NCBI GenBank assembly: GCA_029260195.1
Contig: JAJDDS010000105.1
Location: forward strand, 1-8,056
DNA length: 8,056 bases
Direction: 5' to 3'
From: Phycisphaerae bacterium
GTDB lineage: Bacteria; Planctomycetota; Phycisphaerae; UBA1845
Within the stretch, counting starts at the first letter, position 1; the number at the start of each line of letters is the position of its first letter. Under the pieces are notes generated by a model. It was not told where the DNA came from. It ran no database searches and saw only the letters and a list, made by a program, of their open reading frames with translations. The position numbers were made by a program, and so were the translations under genes. This document shows, piece after piece, positions 1 to 5,954 of the stretch.

Positions 1-573
1 TTTGTGGATCTCAATCACGATGACGTGACCCCGGTCGATAATGTGGGGTCCTGGACGACGATGCGGTCGCTGTACCTGCCGCACACGCTGCTGCGTGCCG
101 ACTTGGTAGTCTCCGTCGCTAAGCTGAAGACACATCACTGGGCCGGCGTGACCGGCTCGATGAAGAACCTGTTCGGCGTCATGCCTGGCGCCGTGTACGG
201 TTGGCCCAAGAATCCGTTGCACCACGCCGGGATCGACGAATCAGTATTGGACATCAACGCAACGGTCAAACCGTCGCTGGCCATCGTCGATGGGATCATT
301 GGCATGGAGGGTGACGGTCCGATCATGGGCACGCCGAAACCTGCGGGCTGCCTCCTGATGGGCCGCAACGCCCCATCGGTCGACGCGACTTGCGCGCGCG
401 TGATGGGACTGAATCCGTACGGCGTCGCGTATCTGAGGAAAGCGTCGGGGCGGTTGGGTCCGATTCACGAATCGAATACTGCACAGTGCGGTGTCCCCAT
501 TGCGTCGGTGAAGAGGCGTTTCAATGTGCTGGACATTCCATACTTGAGACGACTGTTGATCGATGAGGCTTAG
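1..573 (+). CDS. DUF362 domain protein, C-terminal part (5' end outside window)
   Basis: The reading frame is open from the first base, so this is the end of a longer gene. A GTG at position 4 could be read as a start, but it is probably internal because DUF362 proteins usually have roughly 300 or more residues and only about 190 are here. Recognisable family segments are KLKTHHWAGVTGSMKN (about residues 40-55 counted from the GTG), LFGVMPG just after it, and a later stretch with SLAIVDGI, GMEGDGP and APSVDATCARVMGLNP. In this family the region is a conserved core of unknown biochemical role; some members also carry ferredoxin-like Fe-S clusters. No CxxCxxC cluster is visible in this part. 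The gene ends with TAG at 571-573, has no clear terminator, and lies about 460 bases upstream of the pilus genes, so I see no reason to include it in their operon. The family call is solid; the function is unknown. Confidence 0.85.
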   Translation, partial: FVDLNHDDVTPVDNVGSWTTMRSLYLPHTLLRADLVVSVAKLKTHHWAGVTGSMKNLFGVMPGAVYGWPKNPLHHAGIDESVLDINATVKPSLAIVDGIIGMEGDGPIMGTPKPAGCLLMGRNAPSVDATCARVMGLNPYGVAYLRKASGRLGPIHESNTAQCGVPIASVKRRFNVLDIPYLRRLLIDEA

Positions 574-1033
574 ACGTACGGCGAGTCAAGCATTCGCTTC
601 GCATCTCATCGCCCGAAGAATGTCGATGTCCGATAGAACGGTGGCAGTAGCGGCGATGCGCGTCACAATGGTGCCCATAACAACATATTTGAAAAAATCT
701 AACCAATCGGTTTGCTCCTCTGCGGGTTGTTTCATATGTTTCAGTCGCAGCCCGTGACGCACGCACTGAGGCGCGTCGGGGGTCGATCCGGGATGAGTGG
801 AGAGTTGCATTGCCCGCTCGATGATTTCCTGTGGTCGTGGGTGGCGAGGGGTCGTCGCTGATTGCTCTCACGCGTCAATCCGGGCGCAGGACGCGTCCGT
901 TGAGTCTCTCGTGAACGATGTGTTGCGAGTAATAAAACTGGGGCAGTGAAAGGCCAGGGAGGGAGCTTTCGCTGATCTGACTCCGCTTCGAAGTCTTGGA
1001 TTTCGAGTCGGACGTCACAAAAGGAGCATAGTC
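574..1033. other. Intergenic region upstream of flp, no confident gene
   Basis: This 460-base stretch separates the DUF362 gene from the pilin. It should contain the promoter of the pilus locus, but I cannot point to a convincing -35/-10 pair. It has an unusually AT-rich patch at about 676-705, which lies inside the possible reverse-strand small ORF described separately. Near the pilin, a weak imperfect hairpin can be drawn between GACTC (about 979-983) and GAGTC (about 1003-1007). The only strong signal is the Shine-Dalgarno sequence of flp, AAAAGGAG at 1018-1025. No tRNA, repeat array or mobile-element end is visible. Confidence 0.6.
586..735 (-). CDS. Possible small hypothetical protein (49 aa, or 74 aa from 810)
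   Basis: A reverse-strand ORF stops at TGA (586-588), only 12 bases from the convergent DUF362 stop. The 49-residue version starts at ATG 735; the longest version starts at 810. The shorter product begins MKQPAEEQTDWLDFF and continues with a mildly hydrophobic stretch, KYVVMGTIVTRIAATATV, then SDIDILRAMR. This acidic or polar start followed by an amphipathic or membrane-like helix looks more protein-like than the neighbouring frames. Against it, neither start has a good Shine-Dalgarno sequence, and I do not recognise a family. It could be a genuine small membrane-associated protein or a chance ORF in an AT-richer patch of the intergenic region. Confidence 0.3.
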   Translation of the reverse strand: MKQPAEEQTDWLDFFKYVVMGTIVTRIAATATVLSDIDILRAMRCEANA

Positions 1034-1228
1034 GTGAAGAATTTTGTGAATCGCATGAAGGACTTTCTCAAAAGCGAAGATGGCCCGACCGCGACCGAGT
1101 ACGCTGTGATGCTCGCGTTGATTATCGTGGCCGCCATCGGTTCGATTCAGCTGGTCGGCGACAAGGTGTCGACTACGTTCACCGAGATCAGCGCGGGCCT
1201 GCCGAGCGGCACGCCGGGCGGTTCCTAG
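1034..1228 (+). CDS. flp: Flp/Fap major prepilin (type IVc pilin)
   Basis: This 64-residue protein is the main structural subunit of the Flp pilus. It has a short basic leader (MKNFVNRMKDFLKSEDG, residues 1-17) followed by the Flp motif PTATEYAVML. Prepilin peptidase should cut between G17 and P18, placing Glu and Tyr at +5 and +6 of the mature pilin, as the family requires. A hydrophobic helix follows (about residues 24-42, with ALIIVAAIG), then a short polar tail rich in Gly, Ser and Thr (SAGLPSGTPGGS). The length is normal for Flp. The start is GTG, supported by a strong Shine-Dalgarno AAAAGGAG at 1018-1025, eight bases upstream. It is the first gene of the pilus locus, and its processing peptidase is the next gene. 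A terminator-like hairpin follows at 1323-1357, which probably raises pilin transcript level relative to the rest of the operon (inference). Confidence 0.95.
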   Translation: MKNFVNRMKDFLKSEDGPTATEYAVMLALIIVAAIGSIQLVGDKVSTTFTEISAGLPSGTPGGS

Positions 1229-1463
1229 TGAACATTGCCCCGGATTCCGAGTGGTCGCGCCTGGACGGTTTACCGCGTCGAGTGCGGGCATCGGATCCGG
1301 TAGGGGATTGCTGAAGAAGATCGGGTGGGCGCCGTCCCTCGTGACGGCGTCCCACCCCTTTGTTCGATCCACGGGATCGGAGTCATCGCGACCCACCCGA
1401 CGAAATCGGGGCGGAATCGCGGATCCGGGGGTACGGCTTCCGTAGTTCGGGGAGGTAATTCTG
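1229..1463. other. flp-cpaA spacer with several small stem-loops
   Basis: This 235-base spacer holds no convincing gene. Besides the strong terminator-like hairpin at 1323-1357, three small inverted repeats follow. They are CGATCC/GGATCG at 1365-1370 and 1374-1379 (loop ACG), CCCGA/TCGGG at 1396-1400 and 1406-1410, and TACGG/CCGTA at 1432-1436 and 1440-1444 (loop CTT). The last ends just before the cpaA Shine-Dalgarno. Short stems of this kind are common in GC-rich DNA, so only the first is claimed as functional. A cut 5' end stabilised by these structures would be an alternative to termination. Confidence 0.5.
1323..1364 (+). terminator. Strong hairpin after flp, likely partial intrinsic terminator
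   Basis: The left arm GGGTGGGCGCCGTC (1323-1336) pairs with GACGGCG-T-CCCACCC (1343-1357) around a six-base loop, CCTCGT. The result is a 14-bp GC-rich stem with one bulged T. The stem is followed by CTTTGTT, a short and imperfect T tract. Position and structure fit an intrinsic terminator or attenuator that separates abundant pilin mRNA from lower-level machinery mRNA. The weak T tract suggests that read-through, or a role in blocking 3' decay, is also possible. The alternative is full termination with a separate promoter for cpaA in the remaining 100 bases. Confidence 0.75.
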
Positions 1464-2018
1464 ATGTCTTCGGGGTATTGGTTTGCAACTTGCGCGGTGC
1501 TGATTCCAGGTTTGGCGTTGGCATCGTGGATTGATTACGCGCAACGCCGTGTGCCGAACTGGCTCAACGCGGCGTTGGTGGCGATGGGATTCGTCGCGCA
1601 GGGTGTCTATTTCGGCGCCGCGGGAATCGGTGACGGGTTTCTCGGACTGTGTGTGGGACTGGGCGTGCTCATTATTCCATGGGCCATGCACGGAATGGGC
1701 GCCGGCGACGTCAAACTGATGGCTGCCATCGGCGTTTGGTTTGGTCCGTGGATGACGTTTGTGTCGTTCATGATCGGCGCGGTCATCGGCGGGGTGATCG
1801 CCGCGATCATGATCGTTTCGGCGCGGCGGGTTTCGCTCGCCCTTGGTCACATGAGTCTGATCCTCGCCAAGACGCGGTCCCGCGAAACGATGTTCAGCGA
1901 TTTCGCGTCCGCTAAGAGTCTCGGCGAATCGCCGCAATTGTTACCGTATGGCGTCCCGCTCTCCATTGGCGCGATAGTCTTACTATCGGGCCAGGTTCTT
2001 GGCTGGTGGATGATGTGA
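1464..2018 (+). CDS. cpaA: Type IV prepilin peptidase, A24 family (CpaA/TadV)
   Basis: This is an inner-membrane aspartate protease that removes the leader from the Flp prepilin and TadE-type pseudopilins. The 184-residue length matches the short CpaA/TadV form, which lacks the N-terminal methylase part of PilD. Both catalytic aspartates are visible: D24 in SWIDYAQRRVPNWLN and D82 in GMGAGDVKLMAAIG, the family GxGD motif. Hydrophobic helices flank them (about residues 7-22, 37-52, 58-73, 88-118 and 163-180). The ATG has a good Shine-Dalgarno, GGGGAGG at 1449-1455, nine bases or fewer upstream. The stop TGA is separated by one base from the tadE ATG, so the two are probably translationally coupled. 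A loop with basic and polar residues (about 120-158) sits before the last helix. Family and active-site calls are firm. Confidence 0.94.
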   Translation: MSSGYWFATCAVLIPGLALASWIDYAQRRVPNWLNAALVAMGFVAQGVYFGAAGIGDGFLGLCVGLGVLIIPWAMHGMGAGDVKLMAAIGVWFGPWMTFVSFMIGAVIGGVIAAIMIVSARRVSLALGHMSLILAKTRSRETMFSDFASAKSLGESPQLLPYGVPLSIGAIVLLSGQVLGWWMM

Positions 2019-2019
2019 A

Positions 2020-2445
2020 ATGAGACGATTACTTGAATGCCGTACCCGGGGGGGCCGCAGTCGGCGGCGCGGCGCCGCGATCGTTGAGTTCGCGGTCGTG
2101 CTTCCGCTTCTGTTGCTGCTGCTGTTTGGGATCATTGAGTTCGGTTGGCTCTTCATGGTACGTCAGACACTCGTGAACGCAGCCCGCGAGGGTTGTCGTG
2201 TCGCGGTGTTGCGAACGTCGACGGACGCGGATGTCGCCACCCGGATTCAGGAAGTGATGGATCCGTTCGGCGCATCCGGGGGCGGCGGCTGGAGCTACAC
2301 GGCGTCGGACATTGCCGACGCGGTTCAGTGGGTCCGCGTGAGCATGCCGTTTGACGCGGTCGCCCTGACCGGCGCGTACATTTTGCCTTCGGGATTTGAG
2401 TTGGAGGGAGAGTGCTCGATGCGTAAGGAGGGCGGTGGCATCTGA
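2020..2445 (+). CDS. tadE: TadE-like pseudopilin
   Basis: A 141-residue single-pass protein of the TadE family, minor pilin-like components needed for Flp pilus formation. A very basic leader (several Arg in residues 2-17) ends in G18. It is followed by AAIVEFAVVLPLLLLLLFG, the TadE signature, with Glu at +5 after the predicted G18/A19 cleavage, so CpaA is the likely processing enzyme. The membrane helix spans about residues 20-46, followed by the conserved-looking RQTLVNAAREGCRVAV and a small soluble C-terminal domain. The start ATG lies one base after the cpaA stop with little Shine-Dalgarno of its own, consistent with coupling. No TadF-like second pseudopilin follows directly; the large vWA protein further downstream also carries a TadE/TadG-type N-terminus. 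Confidence 0.9.
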   Translation: MRRLLECRTRGGRSRRRGAAIVEFAVVLPLLLLLLFGIIEFGWLFMVRQTLVNAAREGCRVAVLRTSTDADVATRIQEVMDPFGASGGGGWSYTASDIADAVQWVRVSMPFDAVALTGAYILPSGFELEGECSMRKEGGGI

Positions 2446-2587
2446 CGCCGCGCGTCGGCTCCTGGACCGAACCGGTGTGAAACGGAACTCGTCATGATGG
2501 CGAACCGGCGCGCCGCGGGCGTGGCCGACCGGAAGAAACGGCGTGTGGGGCATGCACCGCCGGAAGCGAACGAACAAGGGGGTCGAC
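2446..2587. other. tadE-cpaB spacer
   Basis: 142 bases between the tadE stop and the chosen cpaB start. An in-frame ATG at 2543 would extend CpaB by 15 mostly basic residues (MWGMHRRKRTNKGVD). I prefer the later start because of its Shine-Dalgarno and the position of the membrane segment. No other gene or strong secondary structure was seen. Confidence 0.5.
2576..2582 (+). promoter_or_regulatory. Shine-Dalgarno deciding the cpaB start
   Basis: AAGGGGG lies five bases before the ATG at 2588, while the upstream in-frame ATG at 2543 lacks an obvious site at a proper distance. With the later start the protein begins MKKVSIIPL, a typical signal or anchor start. Confidence 0.7.
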
Positions 2588-3589
2588 ATGAAGAAGGTAT
2601 CAATCATTCCATTAATGATGGGGTTGGTCATCGGTGGCGTCGCAATCAAAATCGGTTTGGACAAGCTGCAGGAAGCCCAAGCCAGCGGACGCCGGGATAT
2701 GATCTTGACCGTTGTGGCGACGTCGGAGATCCCTGCCACAGCACCAATCCAAAGCGCGATGGTTAGTCTCGTCGAGACGCCGAAGACGCCGCTGGTCGAC
2801 GGAACGTGTTTCGCGGACGCGAAAGACGTCGTCGGGCGAGTGGCTGCCCACTCTATTCCCCGGGGCGTCGTCATACGGGAGGCGCTCCTTACGCCCAAGG
2901 GCACGCCCCCGGGCCTGGCGGTCCGGATCATGCCGGGGTTTCGAGCGGTGTCCGTCAAGGTCAACGAGGTGACCGGCGTCGCCTATCAGATTCAGCCCGG
3001 CGCCTTCGTCGATATCATCGCGGTCATGACGGTCAATAAAGGCCGCCACAAGGAAACGATCAGCCGGATCATTCTGCAGAACATCGAAGTGGCTGCCGTC
3101 GGCCAGGCGCTCAACTCCGCAGGCGGCGAGGGCGGTTCTAGTAAGGTGGCAAAGTCCGTAACCGTGCTTGTGAGGGACTCGGACGCCCCGATGCTGCATT
3201 TGGCACAAACGCGCGGACAACTCACGTTGGCGCTGCGCTCGGGCGACGATGGCACGCTGGCCGACAATGCGGGAAACGCCAGTGAAAGCGACTTGCTCGG
3301 CGAGGAGCCGTTCGCCCCGGCGCCTCGCGAGCGTCCGTCCCGCTCGGGGCCGGTCCATCGCGGGTCGGTAACGGTCATCAACGGCGGCAGCGTCCGGGAG
3401 CACTCGTTCGGCGGCGGCGATGGCGCCGAGACCTCGGGCGGATCAACTGCTGGGACCGAAAGATCACACCGCACGCCCAGATCGAACGGCTCCTCCACAA
3501 ACCCCGGGAGCGGCGGAAACGCGGACGACGACGATGACGATGACGGATTCGACGATAAACGGCCACCGACGTATCGCCCCGGGGTGTGA
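2588..3589 (+). CDS. cpaB: Flp pilus assembly protein CpaB/RcpC with long acidic tail
   Basis: CpaB is a periplasmic, inner-membrane-anchored Tad component thought to work with or stabilise the outer-membrane secretin. The 333-residue product begins MKK and a membrane segment (about residues 4-24). A SAF-like domain follows (about 38-105, with VVATSEIPATAPIQ and SIPRGVVIREALLT). The RcpC/CpaB core comes next (about 108-220), with FRAVSVKVNEVTGVAYQIQP, PGAFVDII and, near the end, LAQTRGQLTLALRSGDD. Residues from about 219 to 333 are low complexity (Gly, Ser, Pro, Arg, Thr) and end in seven consecutive Asp (313-319), then GFDDKRPPTYRPGV. The tail is not part of the standard domain. The gene sits after tadE, as in many Tad loci, but no secretin gene follows it. 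The family call is confident; the role of the tail is unknown. Confidence 0.9.
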   Translation: MKKVSIIPLMMGLVIGGVAIKIGLDKLQEAQASGRRDMILTVVATSEIPATAPIQSAMVSLVETPKTPLVDGTCFADAKDVVGRVAAHSIPRGVVIREALLTPKGTPPGLAVRIMPGFRAVSVKVNEVTGVAYQIQPGAFVDIIAVMTVNKGRHKETISRIILQNIEVAAVGQALNSAGGEGGSSKVAKSVTVLVRDSDAPMLHLAQTRGQLTLALRSGDDGTLADNAGNASESDLLGEEPFAPAPRERPSRSGPVHRGSVTVINGGSVREHSFGGGDGAETSGGSTAGTERSHRTPRSNGSSTNPGSGGNADDDDDDDGFDDKRPPTYRPGV

Positions 3590-3852
3590 TTCCGACGCGC
3601 GGGAATCGGTGGCGAACGATCCATGAGTGAAGAGACCCTTGCACGACGGGTTCCGGGACATGTCAGCGAAACCACGGGGCAACGCCCCGCGTCGACGACG
3701 ATCGGCTCGGGGTCCGATACGCATGTTCGCGATGGACTCGAAGGCGCCTCGGGGCGCCCTCGCGTAAGACTACGCGGCCGGTATCCGAGCACGGCTCGGT
3801 ACGGCGTTGTGCTAACGGGCGGCGACCGCGCGCCTCCGGAGGGACCCAAGTT
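3590..3852. other. Hairpin-dense spacer between cpaB and tadG
   Basis: 263 bases with no confident gene, in the place where a secretin gene (cpaC/rcpA) is often found. Several perfect inverted repeats follow one another: GATTCC/GGAATC (3588-3593 and 3602-3607), CGGGGC-AAC-GCCCCG (3675-3689), GTCC...GGAC (3712-3737, with bulges), GGCGCC-TCGG-GGCGCC (3743-3758), CGCGTA-AGAC-TACGCG (3761-3776) and CCGAGC-ACG-GCTCGG (3785-3799). The fourth has a C(UNCG)G-type tetraloop, an unusually stable loop in RNA. None has a T tract. An RNA processing or stability element, or a structured leader for the tadG mRNA, is possible. A 77-codon ORF across it (3623-3856) is listed separately. Confidence 0.55.
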
Positions 3853-3856
3853 ATGA
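3623..3856 (+). CDS. Doubtful small ORF overlapping the tadG start (77 aa)
   Basis: An ORF from ATG 3623 runs to TGA 3854-3856 and overlaps the tadG ATG by four bases (ATGA), a common coupling arrangement. The product is polar and basic (MSEETLARRVPGHVSETTG, then Gly, Arg, Ser and Thr-rich), with no membrane segment or motif that I recognise. There is no convincing Shine-Dalgarno before 3623. The region is also full of perfect hairpins, which argues for a noncoding element. tadG has its own good ribosome site at 3838-3843, so coupling is not needed. It is more likely chance than gene. Confidence 0.15.
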   Translation: MSEETLARRVPGHVSETTGQRPASTTIGSGSDTHVRDGLEGASGRPRVRLRGRYPSTARYGVVLTGGDRAPPEGPKL

Positions 3857-5769
3857 ACACTCGTAATCAGATGCACCGCAATCACGAACAGGCGTACCCA
3901 CGAGAACACGCTCGACCGAGGCTCCGTGGGGAGGCTCTTCAAACGGCCGATCCCCATGTGCGCCGAGGTCTCGTGGCCGCGCAGGTCATGCTGGCGATGA
4001 CGGCTTTGATTGGAGTCACGGCGTTGGCCGTCGACATCTCGCTCATGTGGAACGTGCGCGCCGAGCTGCAGCGTACCGCCGACGCGGCGGCATTGGCGTC
4101 GGTCGCCATGCTGGCTGAAGTCGACAACCCGGCGATGCAGGCGCGCACCGTGGCCGCCGAGTACGTCAGCCGCAACGAGGTCGTTCATGACCTAGTGCCC
4201 TTTTCCGAAGACAACGCGCAATTGGGACGAGCGGAGCTCGTCGAAGGGCAATTCGAGTTCGTGCCCGTCGCAGACAACGAGTTTCCCGATGCGGTCCGCG
4301 TAACCGTGGAAACGACGCGCCGCTACTTCTTTGGACGATTTTTCGGACATCAGGACAAGACCATGTCCGCCAGTGCGACCGCATTGCTCGTTCCGCGCGA
4401 CATTGCCATCGTCGCTGACTTGTCCGCGTCACACAACGACGATAGCGAGTTGGGCAGCTATCGGGACACGCAGATCAACATCTGGGATGTCTGGGCGGCA
4501 CTCCCGGGAGGTTCCGATGACGCCCTCAGTCTCTGGCCGCCCGAGGATCTCGTGGGGCTCGAATTGGATGAGAACGGATTCCATCCCCAATCGGCGGGTC
4601 CAGGGTACGGACTAATGCGCCAGCTCCGATACGGCGAAGAGACGCTGGACGAGTTCTACAACCCAACCGCCGACGCCGGACTGGTACACTTACCGCGATA
4701 CGGGTCGGGAACGAGCGACTGGAACAGTGCTCAAGTGAATGGCTACTTGACGAACGCGCGGTTCGAGAACGACAGTGCGTACAGCGTCGAGGAGATTGGC
4801 AACATCCTCGACACGGGCCAACATTCCAGTACGTCGCGATATCGGCGCCAGGTGGCAGTTACTCTGGGATTGGCCCGGTGGAACAGCGGAAAACCGGGCG
4901 GCGCATGGGAGAGCATTCCTGGCGCCATGCCGGGAAACGGCAACGATCGCGTGGACTCGTCGGAGATCACCTGGTTGGAACCCTATTTCAACGAACCGGG
5001 CAGTCGCTGGCTCGACTACATTTACTGGAACAGTTACACGACGCGCATGTCGCAAGCCAACCCGGATTTTCGATACGCGTTCGGTATCAAAACGTTCGCG
5101 AACTACCTGCTCGAACGCCGCTGGTCAAACGCAAATACGCCGGAGTTGGCTGCGGTCCCGGCGCAACCGATGCAGGCTGTGAAAGACGCTGTAGAACTGA
5201 TGGTCAGTGTCGTCGACGCATTTGAGAACAACGACCAACTGGCGCTCGATATCTATGGGTACACTGTGCGTCATCGTGTTCCGCTGGTCGTTCAACCCCA
5301 CCTTGGCGACATCTCGGTGGGCGTGAACGGACTGTCGGGAATGCAGGCTGGGCACTTCGATGGGTGGACGAACATGGGCGGCGGACTCGCCCACGGCATT
5401 GAGACGCTCACGAGTCCGCCGGCGCGCTCGGCAGCCCAGAAGATGATCGTCCTGCTAACCGATGGCAAAGCCAACATCGCGCCGGATGGTTCTTACCCTC
5501 ACGGCTCGTGGGCGGATCAGCAGGAGATACTGGCGCAAGCGCGCCAGTACGTCCTCGATCAGGCGGCCATCGCGGCGCAACAAGGCATTCGCGTGTTCGC
5601 CGTCAGCGTCGGCGCTTACGCCGACACTTCACTCATGCAAGAGGTGGCCACTATGACCGGTGGAGAGCACTTGGAAGCCACCAGCAACGATATGGCCGTT
5701 TATGCGGCGGAGTTACAGGAAATCTTTCTCCGCTTGGGCGGTGAGCGCGGCGCGGAGTTGATCAACTGA
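3853..5769 (+). CDS. tadG: TadG-like membrane-anchored von Willebrand A protein
   Basis: A 638-residue protein with a TadG-type N-terminus: RRG at 37-39, a membrane helix at about 41-60 (ending LAVDISLMW), then RAELQRTADAAALASVAML, the typical TadE/TadG heptad-like segment. A von Willebrand A fold follows. Its metal site (MIDAS) looks complete: DLSAS (D189, S191, S193), T506 in WTNMGGG and D537 in LLTDGKAN. The DLSAS strand is separated from the first helix of the rest of the domain (MQAVKDAVELM, from 440) by about 240 residues rich in Trp, Tyr, Asn and Gly, so the vWA domain is interrupted. The fold finishes with RVFAVSVGAYAD and MTGGEHLEATSN. TadG-like proteins are envelope accessory proteins of Tad pili, and a vWA domain suggests metal-dependent binding to a partner or surface (inference). 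The ATG has the site GGAGGG at 3838-3843. The leader before the membrane is long and rich in His, Arg and Gln. Confidence 0.88.
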   Translation: MNTRNQMHRNHEQAYPREHARPRLRGEALQTADPHVRRGLVAAQVMLAMTALIGVTALAVDISLMWNVRAELQRTADAAALASVAMLAEVDNPAMQARTVAAEYVSRNEVVHDLVPFSEDNAQLGRAELVEGQFEFVPVADNEFPDAVRVTVETTRRYFFGRFFGHQDKTMSASATALLVPRDIAIVADLSASHNDDSELGSYRDTQINIWDVWAALPGGSDDALSLWPPEDLVGLELDENGFHPQSAGPGYGLMRQLRYGEETLDEFYNPTADAGLVHLPRYGSGTSDWNSAQVNGYLTNARFENDSAYSVEEIGNILDTGQHSSTSRYRRQVAVTLGLARWNSGKPGGAWESIPGAMPGNGNDRVDSSEITWLEPYFNEPGSRWLDYIYWNSYTTRMSQANPDFRYAFGIKTFANYLLERRWSNANTPELAAVPAQPMQAVKDAVELMVSVVDAFENNDQLALDIYGYTVRHRVPLVVQPHLGDISVGVNGLSGMQAGHFDGWTNMGGGLAHGIETLTSPPARSAAQKMIVLLTDGKANIAPDGSYPHGSWADQQEILAQARQYVLDQAAIAAQQGIRVFAVSVGAYADTSLMQEVATMTGGEHLEATSNDMAVYAAELQEIFLRLGGERGAELIN

Positions 5770-5954
5770 CCGGACAGTCCGCAGTACGGGGATCACACGA
5801 CAGGAAGACTAGATCGTTGGTCGGGGATTGGGAGAGTCAACAGGTTAGGTAACCGATGAGTCAGCGAGCGTCCGGGGAGCGACTGAAAGCTGCCGACAAA
5901 CCCGTCGGCAGCGTTCGCCGGGGGTCTTGAGACTCGGGTGGAGGGTTCTGCGAC
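5770..5954. other. tadG-cpaE spacer
   Basis: 185 bases without a gene. It holds a perfect stem-loop at 5889-5912 (listed separately) and the cpaE ribosome site GGAGGG at 5940-5945. No promoter was recognised. Confidence 0.5.
5889..5912 (+). other. Perfect 9-bp stem-loop upstream of cpaE
   Basis: GCTGCCGAC (5889-5897) pairs exactly with GTCGGCAGC (5904-5912) around the loop AAACCC. No T tract follows (GTTCGCCG), so it is not a standard intrinsic terminator. It lies 42 bases before the cpaE ATG and leaves the ribosome site free. It may be an mRNA stability or processing element, or a protein-binding site in DNA. Confidence 0.6.

Noticed and set aside
940..955. GG-N10-GC spacing upstream of flp resembling a sigma-54 promoter
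   Set aside because: Only the GG (941-942) and GC (953-954) dinucleotides fit. The flanking bases do not match TGGCAC or TTGC, so this is expected by chance in GC-rich DNA.
1292..1427. Two copies of the palindrome CGGATCCG (1292-1299 and 1420-1427)
   Set aside because: An 8-base palindrome seen twice in GC-rich sequence is weak evidence for a binding site; no matching flanks.
2029..2964. 311-residue reverse-strand ORF opposite tadE and cpaB
   Set aside because: Shadow frame; it includes a run of glutamines that is just the complement of the leucine run in the TadE membrane helix.
2992..4188. 398-residue reverse-strand ORF
   Set aside because: It lies opposite cpaB and tadG, which have clear domains and ribosome sites. 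Its product is Ser/Pro/Arg-rich with no motif, the usual shadow of GC-rich coding DNA. It crosses the hairpin spacer only because stops are rare there.
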